From G963675935 sp963803125 (GTDB lineage Bacteria > Planctomycetota > Planctomycetia > Pirellulales > Thermoguttaceae): a DNA stretch of 64,000 nt. Shown piece after piece: positions 17,409-27,634 of the stretch. The stretch lies in NCBI GenBank assembly GCA_963803125.1, contig CAWDLR010000003.1, positions 1,054,001 to 1,118,000 on the forward strand, read 5' to 3'. The notes beneath the pieces were generated by a model. The model did no database searches. It was not told the DNA's origin and saw only the letters and a program-made list of their open reading frames with translations. A program made the position numbers and the translations under genes. How positions within the stretch are numbered: the stretch's first letter is position 1; the number at the start of each line of letters is the position of its first letter.

Positions 17409-18461
17409 ATGACGAGACGCGGCTTCGTGGCATTGACGATCAGCGTGTTGGGGATGGCGACGGGTTGCCATGCCATCGACTTCTACACACCGTCGCTGCA
17501 GAGTCCGCTTCCGGCGCAATTGGAGCCGCCGCGCGAGCTGTCGATGGTGTCGTTGCCGGTGTATCGCATCGAGCCGCCGGACGTGGTCCGCATTGAAGCG
17601 GTAAAGCTGGTTCCCAAGAGTTCCTACCAGATCGAGCCGTTCGATATGTTGCTGATCAGGGTATTGGGGACGTTGCCGAAACAGCCGATTGCCGCGCAGT
17701 ACCAAGTCGAGGCGGACGGAACCGTGATTCTCGGGGCGCCCTACGGGACGGTTCGGGTGGAGGGGCTCACGGTCGAAGAAGCGGAGAGAGATGTAGCGCG
17801 GATGTTGAAAATGATCCTGGCTCGACCGGTCGTGTCGATCCAGTTGACGCGGTCCGCCGCCGCCGAACAAATCGCCGGCTTGTACCCGGTGCAATCGGAC
17901 GGGAGAGTGAACCTCCGCACTTGCGGCATGGTGCGGCTGACCGGTAAGACCGTAACCGAGGCAAGGGAAGCGGTCCAGGCACAGTTGAGCCTCTATTTCG
18001 ACTCGCCCATCGTCGGCGTCGAGGTGGTGCAATACAACAGCAAGAGTTACTACGTTGTCAGCCAATCTCCGGCGGGAAACGACGCCATGTACCGTTTTCC
18101 GATTACGGGCAAGGAAACGGTCTTGGATGGGATCGCCAAGTTGGAGACAGTCGGCAACATCCCCGGCAAGACGATGTGGGTGGCGCGGCGGGCACCAGGG
18201 AATTGCGGCCAAGATCAGATCTTGCCGATCAACTGGGATGAAGTCGTAAGCGGCAGCAGGATCGATACGAATTATCAGCTTATGCCGGGCGATCGCATCT
18301 ACGTGGCCGAGGACAGGCCGTCTGCCATCGGCACGTTCGTCTCTAAATTCACCGCTCCTATCAATAAGCTGCTTGGAGTTAGTTACAACGCCACCAGCGG
18401 GATGCTCGATGCGGAGACGCTGGGACGCGAATACAATGCAATTGGCGTGCGAGGGTTTTAG
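17409..18461 (+). CDS. Polysaccharide biosynthesis/export lipoprotein (Wza/OPX family)
   Basis: A 350-residue outer-membrane polysaccharide export protein that forms or gates the channel for exopolysaccharide. The start at 17409 (MTRRGFVALTISVLGMATGC) gives a lipoprotein signal with a lipobox ending at Cys. Two related Poly_export/SLBB-type segments follow: YQIEPFDMLLIRVLGTLPKQ with YQVEADGTVILGAPYGTVRV, and LYPVQSDGRVNLRTCGMVRL. The tail NYQLMPGDRIYVAED is typical. An upstream in-frame start at 17313 would destroy the signal. It lies with the GDP-mannose enzyme and the TPR protein in one surface-polymer block. Confidence 0.88.
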   Translation: MTRRGFVALTISVLGMATGCHAIDFYTPSLQSPLPAQLEPPRELSMVSLPVYRIEPPDVVRIEAVKLVPKSSYQIEPFDMLLIRVLGTLPKQPIAAQYQVEADGTVILGAPYGTVRVEGLTVEEAERDVARMLKMILARPVVSIQLTRSAAAEQIAGLYPVQSDGRVNLRTCGMVRLTGKTVTEAREAVQAQLSLYFDSPIVGVEVVQYNSKSYYVVSQSPAGNDAMYRFPITGKETVLDGIAKLETVGNIPGKTMWVARRAPGNCGQDQILPINWDEVVSGSRIDTNYQLMPGDRIYVAEDRPSAIGTFVSKFTAPINKLLGVSYNATSGMLDAETLGREYNAIGVRGF

Positions 18462-18619
18462 CAGTTGACGGCCGAGGCGCCACCCAGGATCTTCCGGCGG
18501 GGTTTGCAGTTGCCTTCCGGCGAGTCGTTGGAGGGAGCGGTCGAGACATTGTCAGACGCAGATCGCAGGTGGGACGTTTCGCAGGCCTTTCGCCGGAAGA
18601 CGGTCGTTGCAGCATAGCG

Positions 18620-19915
18620 ATGCCTGGAATTACCGCGCTCGAGAACATTCGCCGACTGGAGCAGTGGAACCGCGAGGAGTACCGCGACGCATTGATGCCG
18701 GCATTCTCACCGCCGCGGAGCGTGGGAATTCTCGGCGCCGGCAGGATGGGCGTATCGATTGCGGCGGCGCACGTCGCATGCCAGGTGCCCGTCGTTCTCA
18801 GCGACGTCAACGAAGCGGTCCTGGCCCAGGCCACAGCGTCGATCTTCGCCGACCTGCCGGAGCGAGCGCGCTCACGGCTTGGGCCCGATGATGAACTGGT
18901 CCGAGTAACCTCCGTCGCCGCAGAGGCTGCGCAGTGCGACCTGGTGCTGGAGGCGATCGTCGAAGCGCTGCCGGCGAAATTGCGGTTGTATTCGCAGCTT
19001 CAGGAGTCGTTGGCGCACGGAGCGATCGTAGCCTCGAACACTTCGACCATTCCCATCCGGCAATTGGCCGAGGGCGTGCCGGACGCGGCGCGATTCTGCG
19101 GAATGCACTTTCTCCATCCGGTGCGCGAGCGGCGGCTGGTGGAGATTGTGCGCGGCCCGCGCACGAGCGACGAGACCATCGCCGCCGCGACCGCCCACGT
19201 GCGACGGATCGGCAGAATGCCGATCGTGGTCCGCGACGGGCCGGGATTCCTCGTGAATCGGCTGCTGTTTCCCTATCTTGGCGAAGCGCTGCAGTTGTTG
19301 CGCGAAGGCGTGCCGGCCGAGACGATCGAGCGGGCGGCGACGGAATTCGGCATGGCCCTGGGGCCGCTGCGGCTGATGGACGAGATCGGACTGGACACCG
19401 CGTTGCAGGCCGGCTGGGTGCTGGCCGCGGCGTTTCCTGACCGCATCGTCTCGTCTCCCTTGCTGGTATCGCTGGTGAAGGCGGGCCGCCTGGGGCAGAA
19501 GTCGGGGGCCGGGTTTTATCTGTACGGCGAGCAGCCGCCCCCCGCGCCCGCCCTGAACCGTCTGGATGAGAGGATCGATCAGATCATCGGCCGCTGGATT
19601 GATGTGCCGGCCAAGCCGTGCGAGCTGCCAATTGCTTGCCGGCTTATCCTGCCAATGCTCTTGGAGGCTACCCGCATTCTGGAAGAGGGGGCGGTGGGCG
19701 ACGTGCGCGAGATCGACCTGGTGGTGCTGTTCGGCCTCGGTTTTCCGGCGGATAAGGGAGGGTTGCTGTGGTGGGCGGACGCTTTGGGCCCGCGGCGCAT
19801 CATCGACATGCTCTCGGTTTTGGGCACGAGCGAGGAACGAAATCGCCTTGCTTCGTCACTAGAGAGCTTGGCGAGGACCGACGGGCGATTCTATCCGAGA
19901 AGTCAAGGGATCTGA
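18620..19915 (+). CDS. 3-hydroxyacyl-CoA dehydrogenase (no hydratase domain)
   Basis: A 431-residue NAD-dependent dehydrogenase of the FadB/FadJ C-terminal type. The NAD-binding motif is SVGILGAGRMGVSIAAAHVA (residue ~34). The catalytic His-containing segment is FCGMHFLHPVRERRLVEIV. Two C-terminal 3HCDH repeats follow (GPGFLVNRLLFPYLGEALQL and RLILPMLLEATRILEEG). The enoyl-CoA hydratase half of FadB is absent. It follows the polysaccharide exporter with a 158-base gap. Its role there is not obvious: lipid metabolism or synthesis of an acyl modification. The start at 18620 (MPGITALENIRR) is chosen over an upstream in-frame codon because it fits the fold start. Confidence 0.85.
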   Translation: MPGITALENIRRLEQWNREEYRDALMPAFSPPRSVGILGAGRMGVSIAAAHVACQVPVVLSDVNEAVLAQATASIFADLPERARSRLGPDDELVRVTSVAAEAAQCDLVLEAIVEALPAKLRLYSQLQESLAHGAIVASNTSTIPIRQLAEGVPDAARFCGMHFLHPVRERRLVEIVRGPRTSDETIAAATAHVRRIGRMPIVVRDGPGFLVNRLLFPYLGEALQLLREGVPAETIERAATEFGMALGPLRLMDEIGLDTALQAGWVLAAAFPDRIVSSPLLVSLVKAGRLGQKSGAGFYLYGEQPPPAPALNRLDERIDQIIGRWIDVPAKPCELPIACRLILPMLLEATRILEEGAVGDVREIDLVVLFGLGFPADKGGLLWWADALGPRRIIDMLSVLGTSEERNRLASSLESLARTDGRFYPRSQGI

Positions 19916-19961
19916 CCGCTGCAACGCCGACCGGCAGACCGTGCTGCGATAATTGCCCGGT

Positions 19962-22900
19962 CTATTGCAGGGACTGCCGCATCTTTTCGAAGTTGGGCAC
20001 CTCTAGCAATTGGAGCACCTCCTTCCTGAGCCCCTTCTTCATCGCCTCATCGAATGTCCTTTTCGCCTCGGCGTCGTCGCCGGCCAACCTGTAAACCTGG
20101 GCCAAGTGGAAGAGCCGCGCGGGCTCTTCGCTGTCGGCGACGGCGGCCTTCATGTCCTGGACGGCCTTTTCAGGATCCTTCATGGCAAGGTAGATGCTGG
20201 CGCGCGAGTCGAGCATCGATCCTTGGCATCCGGCGAGTTCCATGGCGCGATTGACCAGCTTCAGCGATTCGTCGAGCTTGACCCCCTGCAACGCCTGGAG
20301 CACGGCGAGGTTATTCAGGGCGGAAGGATACTCGGGCGCCGCTTCAGGGATCTCGCGGTAAGCGTCGATGGCCTCGGAATAGAGCCCCTGGTGGGTGCGC
20401 AGGACCGCCAGGACCATCAGCAGTTGCGGTACGCGCTCGAATCTCGCTTCCGCCGCTTTGATGATCTTGTCCAACCGCTGCATCTGACTCTCGCTGACCT
20501 TGCGGTCTTGCAGGATCAACGAGCATGCCTGGGCGAAATGTTCGACAGTGCACGTCTGCACGTTGTCGTTAAGGATGTTCAGCGCCTCGTCGATCTTACC
20601 GTGTCGTCCCAGGAATACCGCCAGCACCAGTTCCTGGCCGGGATTCTCCTTGACAAAGGTGCGGAAGAGCGATTCGGCTGAATCAATGCCTTGCGCAGCG
20701 AGCGACGCTTGTTCCGGCGTCGTCAATCGCCCGGCCAATTCGACGAGCTTCTCAGCCACCAGGCGGAGTCGCATGCCGCGGTTGCGCGTCTCTGCTTCGA
20801 CGTTGTCAACGTAGTCTTTCAGCACGGCGAACGCTTGCAGTGGCTGCTTCTTGATGGAAAGCAGGTCGGCCTTCCTGCTGACCGTGCCGAAGGAATTGGG
20901 GGCGAGTTTCTCCAATCGCTCGAGATAGGTTTGTGCGCTCGACATTTCGTTGTGTTTCAGCAACTCATCAATGTAGAACTCCAAGTAGCTCGGCTCTTTA
21001 TCACTGGAAGCGACAAGGCTGCGCAGCAAGTCGCCGGCTTTGATCCAGTTCTTCGTCCGCGTGTATAGTTTAGCTAAGACAAAACGGTCATCCGCCGTCG
21101 CGGCCGTACCCAAACTCTCGAACATCTCTATCGCTTTCTCGCGCGCCTGCTGCCGCGGATCGGGATCGTTCGCCAGCAGTCTGGCGAGCAGTTCGCGGTC
21201 GAGAAGCGACGCCTGCCGGCTGGCGAGGTTCTGTCCGATCAGTGTCTCAGCCTGCAGCAAGTCGGGATACCTGCCGCTGAAGCTGAGGAATTGGGCCATC
21301 TCCCGCCGGGCCCTAACCAAGTCCGCGTCGCCGCTGACCGGGACCTTTTTGTCGAGAATGCCTTGCAGCAGGATTTTCCCCGGCTCGATTTGGCGGGTGC
21401 GATGATAGAAGTCGATCAGCAGCCACGCGACGGCGATATCCTGCGGCGACTTTTTCCACAGGTCTTCGTACTCTTTCTGCGCGGCCGCGGTATTGCCGAT
21501 CATCTCGTAGAGCCTGGCCATCAAGCGGGGACGATCCTTGACGGGGACGTTCTTCTCTGCCTCCTGGGTCGCGGCTTCGGCCTTGTACGGTTCTTCCGAG
21601 AGAACGAGGAAGCCGACCAGCGATTCCCACGCCAGGGGGAGCTTCGGTTCGAGTTTGACGGCTTGGCGGAGGGCTCTTTCGGCCTCGGCGAGGAGATCCG
21701 AGGCGTCGTTGGATCGCCCTTGCTTCTTGGCTTCCTGGCCGACGCTGCCAAGCATCCGTCCGAGCCACACTTGGTCCTCGCCGTTTTTCGAGTCAGCGGG
21801 AACGGCTTTTCGCGCTGCCTCCAAAGCGCGATCGCTCTCCTTCAGATACATAAGGCATTGGGCGAGGGCTTTCATCAGCGCGGGGGGAAGTGCCCCCTGC
21901 TCGATCTGATAACGATGAAGCAGGCGTTCAGCTTCGGCGTAGCGTTGCACGCGGCAGAGAAGCTGAACTGCTTGCTGGACTACGCCGGGGTGATGGTTTC
22001 CCAACTCGATGGCTTCCAAGAGAGCTTGCAAGGCGAGGTCCGGCTTGCCCTGGTTGCTGTAGATGTTGGCTTCAAGGATGGGAATTTGCGGCCAATCTTT
22101 GCGGACAATGCGAGCCCTCTTGAGGTAGTCGAGGGCCTTCTCCAACTGGGGGCCGGTGTCTTTGCTGTCTTTGGTTTGCAGGCACAGCAAGATCGCTTGG
22201 CCCCAGAGCGAGTAAGCGTCGTCTGGGCCGACGATGGCTTCGACGTCGTTCAATGCCTTCCTTGCGGCGGCCGCGCCGCCCGCGCCCGCCGCCTGCTCGA
22301 AGCGTCTCTTGCGGATTTCGACGTTGTTCGGATCCAGCTCGGCGACCTTCTCGGCCAGGGAGCTGGCCAGTTCCCTGTCGTCAAGTTGGCTGGCCACGTT
22401 GCTCAGGCTGGACCACAGCCGCGTACGATCGGCTTTGGAAAACTGCTCGGCGTTCTCGGCCAGTTCCTTCAGGCGTTCGACCACGCCCACTCCTCCGCGA
22501 ATCAGAAGACACTGTGCGCGAAGCAGACGCAATTCGACGGTGTCGCCCATCGCCGCTTCCGCCTGGCTGAGGAGCGTTTCCGCCTTGTCCCACTTCTTGT
22601 CGCGGAGGGCCCTGGCGACGAGCGGCTTCCAGGCGGCGATTTTTTTGGGGTACTTCTCGCAGGCCTGCAACCGCAGCTTCTCGGCGTCGGCGGTTTTCCC
22701 TTGCGCCTCGAGCACGGCGGCCCGCAACACCATGACGTCGGGCGAGTCCGGCACCGATTTCTCCACCTCATCGAGAAGTTGCTCGAGCGGCTTCCAATTT
22801 GGCGGGCCCTCCCTCTGCTGGAGAATGCTCAGGTAAAGCAACTGCGCCAGTTGAATCTTCCCCGCCGGAGCGAGCTGTCGCGCCTTGTAGAGATCCAAGA

Positions 22901-24308
22901 GATCCTTGAGCATGCCGAGGTAGTCGCCCTTCTGCCCCGACAGGTCGGCCAGGGCCTTTTTGGCGGGACTGTAATAGGGGGCGATGCTCAAGACCCGCCG
23001 CAGCGCCAGCTCTTGCTGCTCACGGTCTCCCAATGCGCGATAGCATTGTGCCAGACACCAGTCGATCTGGAGGACGTGCCTTGTGAGCTCGGGGTGGTCC
23101 ATCATCTCCGTGACCATCGGGCCGCGCACGTCGCTGAAGCGGTCGAGAGCAGCCTTCCAGTGCTGCTGGGCAAACTCGATCCGCGCATCCAGATATTCCG
23201 TCAAGGCCTTGCGAAATTCCTTCTTCTGCAACTCGTCGAGGAGCTGCCGCGCCTCGTCCAACCTCTTTCCGTCGATGGCCACGTTGGCCATCTCCCAGAG
23301 TAGCCTGGAATCGCGATGGGTGGCCTTGAGCCCTTGCTGCAAGGCGGCCAGCGCCTTGTTGAACGTTCCCGGCGCTCTGCTCCACCTCGAACATAACACT
23401 GTACATCCGGTAGTCGGACGGATGCACCTTGATGCCGTGAGCCAGGCAATCGCGGGCGCTGTCGTATTTCCGCTTCGCCAGATTGCACCCCGCAGCCAAC
23501 ACGAGCACGTCCGCGTCGTCGGGAGCCAGTTGCCTCGCCTTCGATACTTCTTCCAGGGCTTCGTCGGTCCGCCGCAATCGCGAATTAGCCAGATAGCCTG
23601 CCCGCAGATAGTGGGCCTTCGCGGACTTCGGATTGGCCTTGACCAGCTTCGCCATGCATTGGTCGGCCTCCTCGAGGCTTGAAAGCCTTTCTTTCAGCAG
23701 CTCGGCCAGCATCGAATAGGCGGTCACTTGAGCAGGGTTGTCGGCGATCACCTTTTTCAGCGTCTCTCGAGCTTGATCGAATCTGTGCAGGCCGATCTGG
23801 CACTCGGCAAGCTGTTCGAGCAGATCGGGAGCTTTCGGGGAGTCGACCAGAAGTGCCTCCAGGTGGTCCTTAGCGTCTTGATAATAGTGAGGGTTTCTAG
23901 GCAACATCGCCAACTTCACCAGCCGCCGCCGCGCCTCCGTTCGCTCCGGATCCAGCCGCACCACGGCTTCCAATGCGCCGTATGCCATACGGAACGCCTG
24001 ACCATCGGGGCTGCGGTCAAATCGGTCAGCCAACAAGATGGCATGATGCTCCCTCGCCTTGTAATCTGTGGGCATCAGGTTCCAGTACCACTGCAAGTAG
24101 CTGATCGCGTCCTTCATGCACTGCTCTTCCTTACGGGTGTTCTTGAGCTCGGCGGCCTCTTTGCGCGCTGCTCCGCCCTTTTCGATTCATCGAGGAAGAA
24201 GGAGGCGAAGCTGCGAACCTGGCAACGGTTCAGCCAGTAGACCCCGATGCCAAGAGCCAGCGTGATCCCCAGCAGGATAGCGGCCAGCCGAACGTTGAAC
24301 ACTCTCAT
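19962..24308 (-). CDS. Giant membrane-anchored TPR protein (two frame breaks)
   Basis: Three frames join into one ~1,448-residue protein. The N-terminus MRVFNVRLAAILLGITLALG is a membrane anchor (24308). The frame breaks near 24150, where RAEQR continues as KEAAELKNTRKEEQ, and again near 23370, where SVMFEVEQSAGN continues as FNKALAALQQGLKA. The body is dozens of degenerate tetratricopeptide helices with A/G/Y/A spacing (for example AYREIPEAAPEYPSALNNLA and GKPDLALQALLEAIELGNHH). Such proteins organise polysaccharide or exosortase-linked export machines. It is convergent with the hydroxyacyl-CoA dehydrogenase gene and follows the VanZ-like gene. Confidence 0.8.
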
Positions 24309-24399
24309 GGAAAACGCCTCACTACGAGGTTGAACTCAAAAAAAGTCTCCTCCACGGCAGCGGTCAGTTCCACCACGACCGTTCGCTCGCCGCGGAACG

Positions 24400-24841
24400 C
24401 TACAGCAACTTTCGCGTCACTGCACAGTCAACAGCCGGTTCTGTCTGCGGCTGCTGCTGGCTTCGTCTCCTGCCGGCGAGCGCGCCAGCCAACGCCGCGG
24501 CGCCCCAGCAACACATGGCTCCCAAGGCGGTGCCGGCCAAATCCTGAAGCCAATCCGCCCAATCCGGCGTTCTCCCAGGTACATAACCCTGGACGATCTC
24601 CGTCATCCCGCCGTAGACCGCCAAGGCAATCACGATAGCCCAGCGCGGCGCCGGCCAGCGAGTTATCAACGCCAAAAAGGCCAATAGCGAGAAGCTGATC
24701 GTATGGGCCACGGGGAGCAGCGCCTGCAATATCCACGGCAGCCCCCCCTGCGCCGATCAACCTCGCCGGATCCTTGGTCAACAGCAACAGGGTCAGAAAG
24801 ATGAAATAAGCGATGCAGACAATTCTCAGCAACCACTGCAT
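24400..24841 (-). CDS. VanZ-like membrane protein (frame broken at a G run near 24745)
   Basis: MQWLLRIVCIAYFIFLTLLL starts at 24841 and the family sequence resumes one frame over at LLPVAHTISFSLLAFLALIT, ending with the VanZ hallmark GGMTEIVQGYVPGRTPDWAD and WLQDLAGTALGA. The break coincides with a run of seven G residues on the coding strand, a classic homopolymer error site. VanZ-like proteins are short polytopic membrane proteins often found in exopolysaccharide/exosortase loci, consistent with its neighbours. About 146 residues when repaired. Bases 24842-25070 hold no supported gene. Confidence 0.75.
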
Positions 24842-25070
24842 GGCTTCCCTCCTTGGTCCCGCGCACACTCGGCCATGCCTGGTACTTCGTGCTGCAGCGA
24901 AGTGGATCTCAATCGATCGAAACTCCCAAAACTTGGACCAGCTACATCCATTCTAATGGAAAGCACCACAGTTGCAAGTCAGGAACCACACTCTAGAGGC
25001 TGAACTATACCACCGTGCGGGTGCATTCCGCCGGCTTTGTACACGCTATGCCGGCAATGATGGCGGGACT

Positions 25071-25763
25071 CTATCGTGCCAGTGAAAACCAATCCACTTC
25101 GACATCCGGCTCATCGGCGCCCCAGATCACTTCAGCCAGGATTGGGGGCACACATCGGGCGGCCAACTCGCCACGATTCCGCGATAAGCTGACATCGCCG
25201 GCCGACGGAATCGCAGGATGGTTTAGCACCACGCCTGCGACCGGCAATCCCTCGCGAAACACCGCGGCGGTGATCAACGTCTGCAACGTCTGGTTGATCG
25301 TTCCCAGCACATTCCGCGCAACCACTACAAGCGGAAATCCAAACTCCGCGGCCAGATCGGCGACATACTCATCGTCTCCCAAAGGCGACATCAGCCCGCC
25401 GGCCCCCTCGACCAGAATGATCTCGGAGCGTTCCTGCCAGTATTTGAGGCCCTGACGGAGTCGGTTGGCGTCGAGCCGGCGTCCCTCCGCTAACGCAGCG
25501 AGGTGAGGCGCCAGCGGGGCCTCGAAACACTGCGGGCAAACGCGATCGAACTCGCCCCGCTTGCCGGCGGCGTTCCAGAGCGCCACGGCGTCGTCCGACA
25601 CGAGCGCGCCGCCGACTCGCGAACAACCGCTGGCCGCCGGCTTATAGACACCGACTCTGCGGCCTTCGGCAGCGAGCCGCCGCGCGATGATCGCGGCCAC
25701 GTAGGTCTTGCCCACCCCCGTATCCGTGCCAGTGATGAACAGTCCTGGAATTCTGTGCGTCAT
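25071..25763 (-). CDS. bioD: Dethiobiotin synthetase
   Basis: A 230-residue ATP-dependent ligase that closes the ureido ring of dethiobiotin in biotin synthesis (7,8-diaminopelargonate plus CO2). The P-loop is FITGTDTGVGKTYVAAIIAR (residues ~8-27). The substrate segment is VGVYKPAASGC with the conserved Lys, and EGAGGLMSPLGDDEYVADLA is the family signature. The nucleotide-base segment VVARNVLGTINQTLQTL follows. It begins directly after the aroE-like stop (TGAATG), so the two genes are cotranscribed although their pathways differ. Confidence 0.92.
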   Translation of the reverse strand: MTHRIPGLFITGTDTGVGKTYVAAIIARRLAAEGRRVGVYKPAASGCSRVGGALVSDDAVALWNAAGKRGEFDRVCPQCFEAPLAPHLAALAEGRRLDANRLRQGLKYWQERSEIILVEGAGGLMSPLGDDEYVADLAAEFGFPLVVVARNVLGTINQTLQTLITAAVFREGLPVAGVVLNHPAIPSAGDVSLSRNRGELAARCVPPILAEVIWGADEPDVEVDWFSLAR

Positions 25764-26612
25764 TCACAATCCGAGAAACTCCTCCGCCGCCTCGCGCAAC
25801 ACCTGGCGGCTGGGATCCACGCCGGTCCAGAGTCGAAAGCCGATGGCCACCTGCTCGATGAACATCGTCAAACCGTCAACGGTCCTGCAACCATGCCGCT
25901 GAGCTTCGCCCAACAGCCAGGTTTCGGCCGAATTGAATGTCGCGTCGGCCACCAGTAAGTCGGGCCGAAGCGTATCGGTGATGATCGGCAGCCGCGAGTC
26001 GCAGTCTTCTTGTTCGATGCTCGCGGCGTTGATCAACAACTCGGCTTCCGCCGGCACGCGATAATTGTCCAACCAGGAGACCGACGACACCGCAGCCGCG
26101 AACTTGCCCGACAGCATGCCGGCCAGGTCGGCGGCATGGCTGTCGGTGCGATTGACGATGATGAGGCGGGCGACGCCTGCCACCGCCAACTCGACCGCCG
26201 CCGCCCGGGCCATCTGGCCGGCGCCCAGAACGACCACCGTCTTGCCGGCCGGATCGAGCGCCGGGCGGATCGCCTCCATCGCCCCTTTGCCCTCCGTGTT
26301 CTCGCCAACCAGGGCCTTCTCCTCGCGGAAGATGAGGTTGACCGCGCCGATCATCGCCGCCACCGCGGTCGTACGATCCAGCAGCGGGACGACCGCCTGT
26401 CGGTGCGGAGCAGCGCAATGCGCTCCGCGAAACCCCAAGGCGCGCAGACCGCGCACTGCGTCGCCGAGGCCCTGCGGATCGACTTCGAAGGTAAGGTACC
26501 GCCAATCGAGATCGTGATGGGCGAACGCCTTCTCGACCATGTACTGCGTGGGGTTTCCGCCCACGGGAGAGGCCAGCAGGGCCAGCAGCGGTTGTACGGC
26601 GGAACTGGACAT
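25764..26612 (-). CDS. aroE: Shikimate dehydrogenase-like protein with altered catalytic residues
   Basis: A 282-residue member of the AroE fold. The NADP motif is VVVLGAGQMARAAAVELAVA. However, the usual substrate segment with catalytic Lys (N-x-T-x-P-H-K) reads GAHCAAPHRQAVVPLLD, with Arg in place of Lys. The usual NTD Asp is Glu (VGENTEGKGAMEA), and the N-terminal SxS motif is SPVGGNPTQYM. It may be a divergent shikimate or quinate dehydrogenase, or a paralogue with another substrate. The start at 26612 is preferred; an upstream frame extension (MGSRQSAINNQQ) is translated repeat DNA. Confidence 0.78.
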   Translation of the reverse strand: MSSSAVQPLLALLASPVGGNPTQYMVEKAFAHHDLDWRYLTFEVDPQGLGDAVRGLRALGFRGAHCAAPHRQAVVPLLDRTTAVAAMIGAVNLIFREEKALVGENTEGKGAMEAIRPALDPAGKTVVVLGAGQMARAAAVELAVAGVARLIIVNRTDSHAADLAGMLSGKFAAAVSSVSWLDNYRVPAEAELLINAASIEQEDCDSRLPIITDTLRPDLLVADATFNSAETWLLGEAQRHGCRTVDGLTMFIEQVAIGFRLWTGVDPSRQVLREAAEEFLGL

Positions 26613-26714
26613 TGTCGATTGTTGATTGTTGATTGCCGATTGCCGACTGCCCACTTCCCACCGAACCGATTTTCAATCAGCAATCATAAATCAACAATCA
26701 ACAATCAGAAATCC
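26613..26714. repeat. TTGTTGATTG-type inverted repeat upstream of aroE
   Basis: The left part has ATTGTTGATTGTTGATTG units and the right part AATCAACAATCAACAATC, pairing across a ~20-base spacer. It lies just upstream of the aroE start and produces false N-terminal extensions in several frames. Origin unknown. Confidence 0.65.
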
Positions 26715-26748
26715 CTCTTGTTGGCGGAAGCCTGCCGCCACCCGTAAT

Positions 26749-27270
26749 TCATGGCTTCGCCTTGGCTGGGGCTCTTTCGGGCTGTTTCGAGCGATGCTCC
26801 TTCGGCGGCGGTGTCGCCGGCGTTTTCGGCCTCTTTGGAACGACGCCGGGCAACCGTCTTATGTCGGATGCAAAGATGACGCCGCCGGAATCGGTCGGCT
26901 CCAGCAGGATTAGCGGAACTCCGGCGGCCGACAAGGTAATAATCGATCCCCCCTTTGTCTTCGTGTCAGTGCCGGCGACCACCGTCGGCCGCCCGTTCGG
27001 TCCCTCCACGATCAACTCGCCGCACTGGACGCGGCGGACGGCAAGCCCTGCGGCGATTGCCTTATCGGCCCGCAATTCGACGCATTGGACATGCGGAGCG
27101 ACCAACTCGCCCGCGATCGCGTTGTCGACCCGCAATTCGCTGCATCGCAACTTGGCAGCAGCCAGTTCGTTGGCTTCAAAATGACTCGGAGGCACCACCT
27201 TGTCGCGCATCACGATTCCGAAAGTCAAGAACAGCAACGGATAGACGACCCAGCGTTCGCGCGTAGACAT
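26749..27270 (-). CDS. Membrane-anchored hypothetical protein with Pro/Lys-rich tail
   Basis: 173 residues from MSTRERWVVYPLLFLTFGIV, a signal anchor. The middle repeats a ~17-residue pattern (AAKLRCSELRVDNAIAGELV, then VQCVELRADKAIAAGLAV and RRVQCGELIVEGPNGRP), suggesting short stacked beta strands. The end is PKRPKTPATPPPKEH-like, basic and proline rich. The family is not named, but its pattern looks planctomycete-typical. It stands upstream of aroE-bioD on the same strand. Confidence 0.7.
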   Translation of the reverse strand: MSTRERWVVYPLLFLTFGIVMRDKVVPPSHFEANELAAAKLRCSELRVDNAIAGELVAPHVQCVELRADKAIAAGLAVRRVQCGELIVEGPNGRPTVVAGTDTKTKGGSIITLSAAGVPLILLEPTDSGGVIFASDIRRLPGVVPKRPKTPATPPPKEHRSKQPERAPAKAKP

Positions 27271-27478
27271 CACAGAACCCTCCACTTAGCCGAATCTGCC
27301 CAGACCACCAGTTCTTGCGCCCGCAGATTGAGCTTCCTGCAGTCTGAAGCCCAGTCTGAACATATCGCCCTAGGCGGTCCGCGAAAAGGGGGGAAAGCAT
27401 GAAAATCGCGATTGCATCGGGGTAGCGGTACCGGCTACAATCGCCGCCCAGCAGGTTGGCCAGTGCGGTGGTCGGGAT

Positions 27479-27543
27479 GTACTCCTCACGCTCCGCGTGA
27501 GGCAATTCGCCTATGTTTCCCTCACGCGGAGCGTGAGGAGTAC
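27479..27543. repeat. Perfect 24-bp inverted repeat with CACGCTCCGCGTG cores
   Basis: GTACTCCTCACGCTCCGCGT through GAGG (27479-27502) is the exact reverse complement of 27520-27543, with a 17-base loop. It lies in the gene-free divergent region 27271-27634. Same family as 185-344 and 17058-17138. Confidence 0.85.
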
Positions 27544-27634
27544 GTTCTGTTCATAGGTCGGGACGCTCGCCCGCCGCCGGTTGCCCGCCTGATTCGTCGA
27601 TAAGGCCCTGCAAGAACGGTCGCGCGGATGCACT

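Noticed and set aside
21291..23303. Plus-strand open frame of 670 codons
   Set aside because: Antisense to the TPR protein, whose helical repeats are clearly the real coding frame.
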